From assembly GCA_014380155.1 (NCBI GenBank), contig JACMKJ010000292.1:1-13872 (forward strand): a DNA stretch of 13,872 bases, read 5' to 3'. Positions 1 through 7,124 of the stretch are shown here, piece by piece. The stretch's first letter is position 1, and each line of letters opens with the position of its first letter. The notes beneath the pieces were generated by a model. That model saw nothing but the letters and a program-made list of their open reading frames with translations. It did not search any database and was not told the DNA's origin. Origin of the DNA: Rhizobacter sp. Its GTDB lineage: Bacteria > Pseudomonadota > Gammaproteobacteria > Burkholderiales > Burkholderiaceae_C. Both the position numbers and the translations under genes were made by a program.

Positions 1-863
1 AGCGAATCACCGAGGCGCTGTTCGATGAGGTGGGCAAGCCTACCCCTGTCTTGGCAGCCATTTGGGAGGTCTACCAGTCCGGCGGCGTGGTTGCCGGCAG
101 CAGTGCAGGCGCGGCCATCATGAGCACCACCATGTTTCGCGACGCGCAGGACGTGTTGACGGTGCTCAAATCCGGCATGCGCGAAGGCCAAGAGATCGAC
201 CGCGGCCTGGGCTTCGTCGGGGCCGACGTGTTTGTCGACCAACACTTTCTCAAGCGAGGGCGCATCGGCCGAATGTTGCCTCTGATGCTGCGCCAAGGCT
301 ACCGGCTCGGTGTGGGCGTGGACGAGAACACCGCTGCCGTGTTTCGCGCCGACACCGTCGAGATCGTCGGCTACAAGGGTGCACTCCTGGCCGATCTGAC
401 CGACGCGACCACCGACAAGACACAGCCGGCGTTCAATCTGCGCGGAGCTCGCCTCACCTACCTCGACCGTGGTGACCGCTACAACCTCAAGACACGGGTC
501 ACGACACCCTCACCCGAAAAGCTGGGGGGGACCAGGATCGACCCTCGCTCGAAGGATTTCAAACCCTATTTCAAGACGCCCGCGTTCTACCCCGATGTGC
601 TCGGCGACACGACAGTCGTGAATCTGATGGCCAACCTGATCGACAACCGGCAGACAGAGGTGGTCGGCCTGGCCTTCAACAGCCAAGCCACCGACCGCCC
701 TGAGCTGGGTTTCGAGTTTCGCTTTCGCAAGGGACCGGACAGCATCGGCTACTACAGCGGCGCTTTTGGCGGTGAGGACTACAGCGTGATGAACATCGTG
801 TTGGACGTCACCCCGGTCACCCTGTCGCGCCCGCTGTACCGCCCGCTTGCGCCGAGCCAGTAG
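1..863 (+). CDS. cphE: Cyanophycinase (peptidase S51 family), 5'-truncated by the window edge
   Basis: This serine exopeptidase cuts cyanophycin (multi-L-arginyl-poly-L-aspartate) into beta-Asp-Arg dipeptides. The reading frame is open from base 3 (reads RITEALFDEVGKP) to the TAG at 861-863, so the true start lies upstream and GTG 30 is only an internal codon. The catalytic elements of the family are visible: the nucleophile elbow GSSAGA (Ser codon 102-104), the DQHF motif followed by KRGRIGR (catalytic His and substrate Arg), and GVGVDENTA (catalytic Glu). The C-terminal extension with GFEFRFRKG and SGAFGGEDY resembles the extracellular CphE type rather than the short cytoplasmic CphB type, as I recall those families. 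The signal peptide region is outside the window, so export is inferred and the symbol is tentative. Only 33 nt separate it from the next gene, which suggests a shared transcript with the arginine transporter genes. Confidence 0.88.
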   Translation, partial: RITEALFDEVGKPTPVLAAIWEVYQSGGVVAGSSAGAAIMSTTMFRDAQDVLTVLKSGMREGQEIDRGLGFVGADVFVDQHFLKRGRIGRMLPLMLRQGYRLGVGVDENTAAVFRADTVEIVGYKGALLADLTDATTDKTQPAFNLRGARLTYLDRGDRYNLKTRVTTPSPEKLGGTRIDPRSKDFKPYFKTPAFYPDVLGDTTVVNLMANLIDNRQTEVVGLAFNSQATDRPELGFEFRFRKGPDSIGYYSGAFGGEDYSVMNIVLDVTPVTLSRPLYRPLAPSQ

Positions 864-884
864 GCCACTCTCTCAACCGCCCAC

Positions 885-888
885 GGAG
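885..888 (+). promoter_or_regulatory. Ribosome binding site of aotJ
   Basis: GGAG lies 8 nt before ATG 897 in the 33-nt gap after the cyanophycinase stop. It supports that start, which also gives a complete signal peptide. No promoter or terminator is visible in the gap. Confidence 0.6.
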
Positions 889-896
889 TCATTTGC

Positions 897-1676
897 ATGA
901 AGAAGCTGTTGTCCCTCATTGCGCTGCTTGCGGCGGCGGCGCCGTTCGCATCTTCGGCACTGGCCAGCGAGCCGCTCAAGTTGCGCGTTGGCGTCGAAGG
1001 CGCCTACCCGCCGTTCAGTTCGGTCGGGCCCGACGGCAAGCTGAAGGGCTTCGACATCGACATCGCCAACGCGTTGTGCACCGAGATGAAGGCACAGTGC
1101 ACCCTGGTCCAGCAAGACTTCGACGGCATGATCCCGGCGCTGCAAGCCCGCAAGTTCGATCTGATCGTCGCCTCGCTCTCCATCACCCCGGAGCGGCTGA
1201 AGGTGGTCGACTTCTCGAACAAGTACTACAAGACCCCTAACAGGTTGATCGTCAAAGCGGGGGTGGTGATCGACGGGTCGCCCGAGAGCTTCAAGGGCAA
1301 GCGCATCGGCGTGCAGCGCAGCAGCACCAACGACCGCTTCGCCAGCGCCAGGTTCAGCGGCGCAAGCATCACGCGCTACGCCAAGCAGGACGAGGCCTAC
1401 CTCGACCTGGCAGCAGGCCGCCTCGACGCCACCCTGGTGGATGCGGTGGCAGGCGACGCCGGCTTCATCAAGACGCCGGGCGGCAAAGGCTACGCCTTCA
1501 CGGGGCCCGCCTATGACGACCCCGAGTTCTTCGGCCGCGGCGTGGGCGTTGCCTTGCGCAAGGGCGAGACCACCCTGCGCGACCAACTGAACTCGGCCAT
1601 CGCTTCCATGCGCAGCAAAGGCATCTACAAGAAGATTCAAGACCAGTACTTCGACTTCGACGTCTACGGCAAGTAA
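897..1676 (+). CDS. aotJ: Periplasmic arginine/ornithine-type amino-acid-binding protein of an ABC transporter
   Basis: This is a 259-residue periplasmic solute-binding protein of the SBP family 3 (HisJ/ArgT/AotJ type), which delivers a cationic amino acid to the membrane permeases. Residues 1-23 form a signal peptide (MKK, a leucine/alanine core, then ALA before Ser24). The mature part starts with LRVGVEGAYPPFS and carries the family signature GFDIDIANALC. The two cysteines in ALCTEMKAQC match the disulfide pair of LAO/HisJ-type proteins. FDLIVASLSITPERLKVVDFS is the usual first-lobe end, although here it belongs to a longer conserved stretch around residues 86-106. The neighbours are two permeases and an ATPase in Pseudomonas aot order, so arginine/ornithine is the best substrate guess. 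Lysine, histidine or a dipeptide such as beta-Asp-Arg cannot be excluded from sequence alone. Confidence 0.88.
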   Translation: MKKLLSLIALLAAAAPFASSALASEPLKLRVGVEGAYPPFSSVGPDGKLKGFDIDIANALCTEMKAQCTLVQQDFDGMIPALQARKFDLIVASLSITPERLKVVDFSNKYYKTPNRLIVKAGVVIDGSPESFKGKRIGVQRSSTNDRFASARFSGASITRYAKQDEAYLDLAAGRLDATLVDAVAGDAGFIKTPGGKGYAFTGPAYDDPEFFGRGVGVALRKGETTLRDQLNSAIASMRSKGIYKKIQDQYFDFDVYGK

Positions 1677-1687
1677 GACACCGCACG

Positions 1688-2374
1688 ATGCTGCTCGCCT
1701 ACCTGCCCAGCCTGCTCGAGGGCGCGCGCCTCACGCTCGCCGTGGCCTTCGCCTCGTTGCTGCTCGCGCTGCTGTTGGGCTTGGCGGGTGCCACGGCCAA
1801 GTTGTCGGGCTCGGCGTTCTGGCGGCGCGCGGCGACGGCGTACACGACCTTGATCCGCGGGGTGCCCGACCTGGTGCTGATGCTGCTCATCTTCTTTGGC
1901 GGACAGATCGCGATCAACGCCTTGGTACAACGGCTCGGTCTGGCCTATGTGGACATCGACCCCTTTGTCGCCGGCGTGGCCACATTGGGCTTCATCTTCG
2001 GCGCCTATTTCACCGAGACCTTTCGCGGCGCCATATTGGCCATTCCGCCCGGCCAGATGGAAGCCGGGCGTGCGTTCGGCATGTCGGCCTGGGCCGTGTT
2101 TCGCCGCGTCACCGCGCCGCAGATGGTGCGCTTCGCGATCCCGTCATTCACCAACAACTGGCTGGTCCTGGTGAAGTCGACCGCCCTGGTCTCGGTGATC
2201 GGCCTGAACGATGTGATGCACAAGGCCGGCCAGGCGGCCGGTGCCACCCGCGAGCCGTTCACCTTCTACCTGACGGTGGGTGCGCTCTACCTGGCCGTGA
2301 CCACGTTGTCGGTAATCTTGCTGCGCGCCCTCGAAAAGCGCTTTTCACGCGGCGTGAAGGTGGCCACGCTGTGA
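1688..2374 (+). CDS. aotQ: Amino-acid ABC transporter permease (HisQ/AotQ type)
   Basis: This 228-residue inner-membrane protein is one half of the transport channel. It has about five hydrophobic segments (roughly residues 13-35, 58-78, 92-112, 150-172 and 193-217). The cytoplasmic EAA loop, which docks the ATPase, is at residues 125-145 (EAGRAFGMS, then FRRVTAPQ). Start ATG 1688 lies 11 nt after the aotJ stop, and the Shine-Dalgarno match is weak, so translation may depend on ribosomes from upstream. The 3' end overlaps the next permease by 4 nt. The length is normal for the family. Assignment as the Q rather than the M subunit rests on gene order. Confidence 0.88.
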   Translation: MLLAYLPSLLEGARLTLAVAFASLLLALLLGLAGATAKLSGSAFWRRAATAYTTLIRGVPDLVLMLLIFFGGQIAINALVQRLGLAYVDIDPFVAGVATLGFIFGAYFTETFRGAILAIPPGQMEAGRAFGMSAWAVFRRVTAPQMVRFAIPSFTNNWLVLVKSTALVSVIGLNDVMHKAGQAAGATREPFTFYLTVGALYLAVTTLSVILLRALEKRFSRGVKVATL

Positions 2375-3060
2375 ACCTCTCCGCCATCGTTGAAAGCCTG
2401 CCGCTGTACTGGACCGGCTTGCTGACCACGCTGGGCCTCTTGCTGGCTTCGCTGGCGATCGGCCTGGTTGTCGCCATTCCGATGGCGGTGATGCGTGCAT
2501 CGCGCTGGCGCTTCCTCTCCGGCCCGGTGTGGCTCTACACCTATGTGATTCGCGGCACGCCGATGCTGGTGCAGCTCTTTCTCCTCTACTACGGACTGGC
2601 TCAGTTCGCCGCGGTGCGTGAGAGCGCGCTGTGGCCCTGGCTCTCCAGCGCCTGGTTCTGCGCGATCCTCGGCTTTGCCATCAACACCTGCGCCTACACC
2701 ACCGAGATGCTGGCTGGCGCCATCCGGGCCACGCCACATGGCGAAGTCGAGGCGGCCCGCAGCCTGGGCATGTCATGGCGGCTGATCATGCGGCGCATCG
2801 TTCTGCCCTCGGCGCTGCGGCGCTGTCTGCCGGGCTATGGCAACGAGGTCATCATGATGCTGCACACCACATCGCTGGCCAGCGTGGTGACCCTGCTCGA
2901 CATCACCGGCGCAGCGCGTGAACTGAACTCCCGTTTCTACCTGCCGTTCGAGGCCTTTGGCACTGCAGCGCTCTTCTACCTCGTGCTGACACTGATGCTC
3001 GTGACGCTGTTCCAGCGTGCCGAGAAACGTTGGCTCGCCCACCTCCAGGTTCGCCGTTGA
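2371..3060 (+). CDS. aotM: Amino-acid ABC transporter permease (HisM/AotM type)
   Basis: This 229-residue inner-membrane permease is the partner of AotQ in the heterodimeric channel. It starts with GTG at 2371, inside a GTGA overlap with the aotQ stop, which implies translational coupling. About five membrane segments are visible, beginning with a long one at residues 15-40. The sequence IRGTPMLVQLFLLYYGL is typical of polar amino-acid permeases. The EAA loop is well conserved (EVEAARSLGMS at about 125-135, followed by MRRIVLPSALR). As in Pseudomonas, a deacylase-like gene sits between this permease and the ATPase gene. Confidence 0.88.
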   Translation: MNLSAIVESLPLYWTGLLTTLGLLLASLAIGLVVAIPMAVMRASRWRFLSGPVWLYTYVIRGTPMLVQLFLLYYGLAQFAAVRESALWPWLSSAWFCAILGFAINTCAYTTEMLAGAIRATPHGEVEAARSLGMSWRLIMRRIVLPSALRRCLPGYGNEVIMMLHTTSLASVVTLLDITGAARELNSRFYLPFEAFGTAALFYLVLTLMLVTLFQRAEKRWLAHLQVRR

Positions 3061-3084
3061 TCGGCCCGCCCTGCCCACTTCCAC

Positions 3085-4203
3085 ATGCACACACAGCACC
3101 ACCCCCTGCGGGGCGCACCACTCGGCACGCAGCGCGAGATCGTCAGTTTTCACTACGGGCGGCGAAACGGCGGTCGCAAGGTTTACGTCCAGGCTTCGCT
3201 GCATGCCGATGAGCTGCCGGGCATGCTGGTGGCGCACCACCTGCGGGAGCACCTGCTCGCCCTGGAGTCGGCCGGGCGCCTGCGGGCCGAATTCGTCGTC
3301 GTGCCCGTGGCCAACCCCATTGGCCTCGGTCAAACCATCCTGCGCAAGCAGGAAGGCCGTTTTGATCTGGCCGCAGGGGACAACTTCAACCGCCACTACC
3401 CTGCCCTGTTCGACAACGTGCTGCCGCTGTTGGAGGGCCAGCTCGGCAGCGACGCACCAACCAACGCACAACTGGTGCGCAGCGCGCTGCGCGAGGCGGT
3501 GAACCAGCTGCCCGAAGACACCGAACTGATGAGCCTGCGCAAGACGCTGCTGGGTCTGGCCTGCGACGCCGAGGTCGTGCTCGACCTGCATTGCGACTGC
3601 GAGTCCCTGATGCACCTGTACACCGGCACGGCCCTGTGGCCGCAGGCCGAGCCACTGGCGCGCTGCATGGGCGCGCAAGCGTCGCTCCTGGCCAGTGAAT
3701 CGGGCGACAACCCGTTTGACGAGGCGTGCTCCCGGATCTGGTGGCAACTCGAAGCGCACTATCGCGGGCAGCACCCCGTGCCATTGGCTTGCCTGGCGGT
3801 GACCCTGGAGCTGCGTGGCGAGCGCGACGTCTCGCACCCGCTCGCCGGCGCCGATGCGCAGGCCCTGATCGAGTTCTTCGTGCAACGCGGTTTGATCGAG
3901 GGCGAGCCCGCAGCGCAACGTGCGCTGCTCGAGCCGGCCACGCCTTTGACCGGCACCGATGTGATCCATGCACCTGCCAGCGGCCTCGTGGTCTATCTGA
4001 GAGAGTTGGGCGAGCACATCCAGACCGGCGAGGTGGTGGCCGAAGTCATCGACCCCCTCAGCGGGGCTGTGCATCGGCTGGCCAGCCGCACCAGCGGCCT
4101 GCTGTTCGCGCGGGAGACGCAGCGTTTCACCACCAGCGGTCGCAGCCTGTGCAAGATCGCCGGCGCGGTGCCGGTGCGGCAAGGCAAACTGTCGAGCGAA
4201 TGA
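3085..4203 (+). CDS. aotO: M14-family zinc deacylase-like protein (succinylglutamate desuccinylase/aspartoacylase family), AotO type
   Basis: This 372-residue protein is of the AstE/AspA superfamily, zinc enzymes that remove acyl groups from N-acyl amino acids. The metal ligands are present: H40-A-D-E43 and H169 in DLHCDCES. NFNRHYP (100-106) matches the family's substrate-binding NxNR motif, and E242 in TLELRGE is the probable general base. The C-terminal part (about 291-325, APASGLVVYLRELGEHIQTGE) resembles a biotinyl/lipoyl-like beta module, but no biotinylated-lysine motif is visible. AstE is shorter, about 320-335 residues as I recall. The gene occupies the place of P. aeruginosa aotO, whose role is not settled to my knowledge. 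Plausible roles are desuccinylation of succinylglutamate or hydrolysis of an arginine derivative, and neither is shown by the sequence. There is no strong Shine-Dalgarno before ATG 3085, so the start is likely but not certain. The end overlaps aotP by 4 nt. Confidence 0.78.
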   Translation: MHTQHHPLRGAPLGTQREIVSFHYGRRNGGRKVYVQASLHADELPGMLVAHHLREHLLALESAGRLRAEFVVVPVANPIGLGQTILRKQEGRFDLAAGDNFNRHYPALFDNVLPLLEGQLGSDAPTNAQLVRSALREAVNQLPEDTELMSLRKTLLGLACDAEVVLDLHCDCESLMHLYTGTALWPQAEPLARCMGAQASLLASESGDNPFDEACSRIWWQLEAHYRGQHPVPLACLAVTLELRGERDVSHPLAGADAQALIEFFVQRGLIEGEPAAQRALLEPATPLTGTDVIHAPASGLVVYLRELGEHIQTGEVVAEVIDPLSGAVHRLASRTSGLLFARETQRFTTSGRSLCKIAGAVPVRQGKLSSE

Positions 4204-4988
4204 TGACCCGCAGCAACTCCCATCCCACCGCATTGCGTGTCGACGGCCTGCACAAGCGCTTCGGTGGTGTCGAGGTGCTCAAGGGCGTCGACCTGGTCGC
4301 ACAGGCGGGCGATGTCATCAGCGTGCTCGGCTCCAGTGGGTCGGGAAAGAGCACCCTGCTTCGCTGCATCAATCTGCTCGAGAAGCCCAATGCCGGTCGC
4401 TTCGAAGTGGCGGGCGAAGAACTCAAGCTCAAGCTCGGCAAGGAGGGTGAACTGCAGGCCGTCGACCCGAAGCAACTGCAGCGGCTTCGTTCACGGCTGG
4501 CCATGGTGTTCCAGCACTTCAACCTGTGGTCGCATCTGAACGCGCTCGACAACGTGATCGAAGCACCGATCCAGGTTCTGGGCGTTCCCCGTGCAGAGGC
4601 CATCGAGCGCGGAGAAGCGCTGCTGGCCCGGGTGGGGGTTGCGCACCGCAAGGCCTTGTACCCGTCGCAGCTCTCCGGCGGTGAACAACAGCGGGTCGCG
4701 ATCGCACGCGCGCTGGCCATGGAGCCCCAGGTGATGCTGTTCGACGAGCCCACGTCGGCACTCGACCCCGAGCTTGTGGGCGAGGTGCTGCGTGTGATGC
4801 GCGATCTGGCGGACGAGGGTCGCACGATGATCGTCGTCACGCACGAGATGGGGTTTGCCCGCGAGGTCTCCAACCAGGTCGTCTTCCTGCATCAGGGGCT
4901 GATCGAGGAGCAGGGCCCGCCGCGGCAGGTGCTGCTCGAGCCGCAAAGCGAGCGACTGCGCAAGTTCCTCTCGGGCAAGCTGAAGTAG
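4200..4988 (+). CDS. aotP: Amino-acid ABC transporter ATP-binding protein (HisP/AotP type)
   Basis: This 262-residue cytoplasmic ATPase powers the AotQ/AotM permease. All nucleotide-binding motifs are intact: Walker A GSSGSGKST (44-52), Q-loop Gln105, signature LSGGEQQR (158-165), Walker B VMLFDEP (178-184), D-loop SALD (186-189) and the switch His215 in VVTHEMG. The start is placed at ATG 4200, in an ATGA overlap with the aotO stop. A second ATG follows at once (4203), so the protein could be one residue shorter. The frame stays open upstream to 3726, but that part is antisense-like arginine-rich sequence inside aotO and not coding. The length fits HisP-type ATPases (about 255 residues). Confidence 0.9.
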   Translation: MMTRSNSHPTALRVDGLHKRFGGVEVLKGVDLVAQAGDVISVLGSSGSGKSTLLRCINLLEKPNAGRFEVAGEELKLKLGKEGELQAVDPKQLQRLRSRLAMVFQHFNLWSHLNALDNVIEAPIQVLGVPRAEAIERGEALLARVGVAHRKALYPSQLSGGEQQRVAIARALAMEPQVMLFDEPTSALDPELVGEVLRVMRDLADEGRTMIVVTHEMGFAREVSNQVVFLHQGLIEEQGPPRQVLLEPQSERLRKFLSGKLK

Positions 4989-5009
4989 CCCCGCGCGGCC
5001 AGACGGTCC

Positions 5010-6053
5010 ATGACGCTCATCGCGCTGCCACCTGCCGAGCCGGAGCGCATCGCGTTCGTGCTGCTCCCTCAGTGCTCACTGATGGCCCTGGGCGGTGCGC
5101 TCGACGCCCTGGCTCACGCCAACCAGGCCAGCCGCTCCGCCGGAGAACGGCTGCTGTACGACGTCCTCCTGGCCTCGACCGACGGCCGGCCCGTGACGAC
5201 CGGCAGTGGCGCATCGGTTGCGGTCGACTTTGCGATCGCGGACCTGCCTCGCCTGGACGGCGTGGTCGTCGTCAGCGACACGCCGGTGCCGCAGTCGGGG
5301 TTCGATCCGCTGGTCGACTGGCTGCAGGCCTTCGGGCAAGGTCTGTCGGCGGAGCGGCGCTGGGTCGGGGGCATTGGCACGGGCGCCTACCTGCTCGCGC
5401 GTGCGGGCCTGCTGCGCGGCCACCGGGCCACGCTGCACTGGGCCTACGCGCCCTTGCTCGCACGCGCTTTCAGCGAAACCGTGGTGTCGAGCAATGTGTT
5501 CGAGTCCGACCGCCGGCGGCTGACCTGCGCCAGCGGCCACGCCGCATTCGACATGATGCTGCACCGCGTCGGAGAGACCCATGGGCCCACCATCGTCGAG
5601 CAACTGCTGGCGAGCTTCAGCCTTGAAAAACCGCGCGGTCCGAACGAACCCCAGCGCGTGCCGCTGTCGGCACGCATCGGTGGCGGCCAGCCCAAGCTGA
5701 CCGAGGCGGTCGCGCTGATGGAAGCCAACATCGAGGAGCCGCTGGCCACCGAGGACATCGCGCGGCTGGTCGGCGTGTCGCGCCGCCAGCTGGAGCGCCT
5801 CTTCAAGCTCTACCTCGACAGCCTGCCCTCGCGCTACTACATCGAGATGCGGCTCACACGCGCACGCCAGTTGTTGCAGCAGACCAGCCAGTCCATCCTG
5901 CAGGTCGGGCTGGCCTGCGGCTTTTCGTCAGGCCCACATTTTTCAAACGCTTATCGCGCTCATTTTGGCGTCACACCCCGCGAGCAACGCAGCCAGCGTG
6001 TCATCGTGGCGATGCCCGCGCCTGCACCAGATTCCAAGGAGCTTGCCCCATGA
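5010..6053 (+). CDS. argR: AraC-family transcriptional regulator with DJ-1/PfpI-like sensor domain (ArgR of Pseudomonas type)
   Basis: This 347-residue regulator has an N-terminal glutamine-amidotransferase-like (GlxA/DJ-1/PfpI) domain at about residues 12-200 and an AraC helix-turn-helix pair at about 228-327. The second helix pair carries the typical LACGFSSGPHFSNAYRAHFGVTPREQR. Where GlxA-like proteins often have a cysteine at the nucleophile elbow, this one has Gly123 in GIGTGAY, so the domain is probably a ligand sensor and not an enzyme. In P. aeruginosa the protein in this position (unrelated to E. coli ArgR) responds to arginine and activates the aot and aru genes. The gene sits between the transporter and catabolic genes (21 nt after aotP, 4-nt overlap with aruF), so it is probably autoregulated. 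It may also act on the candidate operator at 8166-8202. The Shine-Dalgarno before ATG 5010 is weak. Confidence 0.83.
   Translation: MTLIALPPAEPERIAFVLLPQCSLMALGGALDALAHANQASRSAGERLLYDVLLASTDGRPVTTGSGASVAVDFAIADLPRLDGVVVVSDTPVPQSGFDPLVDWLQAFGQGLSAERRWVGGIGTGAYLLARAGLLRGHRATLHWAYAPLLARAFSETVVSSNVFESDRRRLTCASGHAAFDMMLHRVGETHGPTIVEQLLASFSLEKPRGPNEPQRVPLSARIGGGQPKLTEAVALMEANIEEPLATEDIARLVGVSRRQLERLFKLYLDSLPSRYYIEMRLTRARQLLQQTSQSILQVGLACGFSSGPHFSNAYRAHFGVTPREQRSQRVIVAMPAPAPDSKELAP
6036..6041 (+). promoter_or_regulatory. Ribosome binding site of aruF inside the end of argR
   Basis: AAGGAG lies 8 nt before ATG 6050. The site is within the last codons of argR, and the start codon overlaps the argR stop (ATGA, 6050-6053). 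This fixes the aruF start and indicates translational coupling. It is the strongest Shine-Dalgarno in the operon. Confidence 0.7.
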
Positions 6054-7123
6054 ACAACATCGGTGACACGGCCACGCCGCGCCTCGTGCTCAGGCCCTGC
6101 CGATTGACCGACCTGGCTGCCGTCGAGCGCATCGCAGCCGCGAGCGCCATCGGCATCGGTTCTTTGCCACTCGATCGCGAGAAGCTCTACGACAAGATCC
6201 GCGCCTCGTCGCACGCCTTCTCCACCGAAGCCGACGTGAGCGGCGAAGAGACCTACTTCTTCGTGCTCGAAGACACGGCCAGCGGGCAGATCGTCGGCAC
6301 CAGTGGCATCGCGGCATCGGCCGGTTTCGGCGACCGCTTCTACAGCTACCGCAACGAGTTCATCGTGCATGCCTCGCAAGAGCTGCGCAGCTCCAACAAG
6401 ATCCATTCGCTGCACCTGTGCCATGACCTGACGGGTGCCTCTCTGCTGACCTCCTTCTACATTGACCCTGCGTTCGCAGAGGGCGTCTGGCCGCACCTGC
6501 TGTCGCGCGCGAGGCTTTTGTTCATGGCCGAGCACCCCAAGCGGTTTTCCGACCGCCTTGCAGCGGAGTTCCCGGGCCTGTGCGACGAAGCCGGACACTC
6601 ACCTTTCTGGGATGCAGTCGGACGGCGCTTCTTCAACCTGGACTACCCCCAGGCCGAGCAGCTGACCGGCGGGCGGAGCAAGAGCTTCATCGCTGAACTG
6701 ATGCCCCAGTACCCCATCTATGTGCCTTTGCTGCCGCCGGATGCGCAGGTCGCCATCGGCCAGCTGCACCCCGTCGGCGAACTGCCCTTCAAGCTGCTGG
6801 TCGACGAAGGTTTCGAGGCCGACACCTATGTCGATGTGTTCGACGGCGGCCCCACGATCGAGGCGCGTCTCGTTGCACTGACGAGCATCCGGCGCAGCCG
6901 GCGGCTGCGCGTGGAGAGAGCCACCGGAGCCGACGTTCGCACCGAACCCATGCGCCCCTGCCTGATCGCCAACACGTCCAGCCAGCAATTCCGCGCCACC
7001 ATGGCCGACGTGCCCTGGAGCAATGACGACACGCTCGTGCTGCCGGCCGACTTGATCGAAGCGCTCGAAGTCTCGAGCGGCGACGACGTGCGCATCGTCG
7101 CCTTGCACGCGGGGGGGCTCTGA
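6050..7123 (+). CDS. aruF: Arginine N-succinyltransferase, subunit alpha (AstA/AruF)
   Basis: This 357-residue protein catalyses the first step of the AST pathway: succinyl-CoA + L-arginine gives N2-succinylarginine + CoA, in the cytoplasm. The N-terminus has the acyltransferase (GNAT-like) opening LVLRPCRLTDLAAVERIA. Family landmarks follow in order: SLPLDREKL, YFFVLEDTASGQIVG, HASQELRSSNKIHSLHLCHDLTG, HSPFWDAVGRRFF, FIAELMPQYPIYVPLLP, GQLHP with His240, and VFDGGPTIEARL. His240 aligns with the His annotated as proton donor in E. coli AstA (His229, from memory). CHDLTG rather than NDHTG marks it as the alpha (AruF) paralogue. It forms a tandem pair with the next gene, and the enzyme is expected to be a heteromer of the two. 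The slightly greater length than P. aeruginosa AruF (about 338) comes mostly from the C-terminal half. Confidence 0.9.
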   Translation: MNNIGDTATPRLVLRPCRLTDLAAVERIAAASAIGIGSLPLDREKLYDKIRASSHAFSTEADVSGEETYFFVLEDTASGQIVGTSGIAASAGFGDRFYSYRNEFIVHASQELRSSNKIHSLHLCHDLTGASLLTSFYIDPAFAEGVWPHLLSRARLLFMAEHPKRFSDRLAAEFPGLCDEAGHSPFWDAVGRRFFNLDYPQAEQLTGGRSKSFIAELMPQYPIYVPLLPPDAQVAIGQLHPVGELPFKLLVDEGFEADTYVDVFDGGPTIEARLVALTSIRRSRRLRVERATGADVRTEPMRPCLIANTSSQQFRATMADVPWSNDDTLVLPADLIEALEVSSGDDVRIVALHAGGL

Positions 7124-7124
7124 G

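Noticed and set aside
3726..4199. A 158-codon in-frame extension before the aotP start.
   Set aside because: It lies out of frame inside aotO, is low-complexity Arg/Ala-rich, and HisP-type ATPases begin near ATG 4200, which also gives the ATGA overlap.
2773..4233. A 486-codon minus-strand open frame.
   Set aside because: It is an antisense shadow of aotM/aotO caused by high GC; its product is His/Gln/Ala-rich without motifs, while the plus strand shows clear enzyme motifs.
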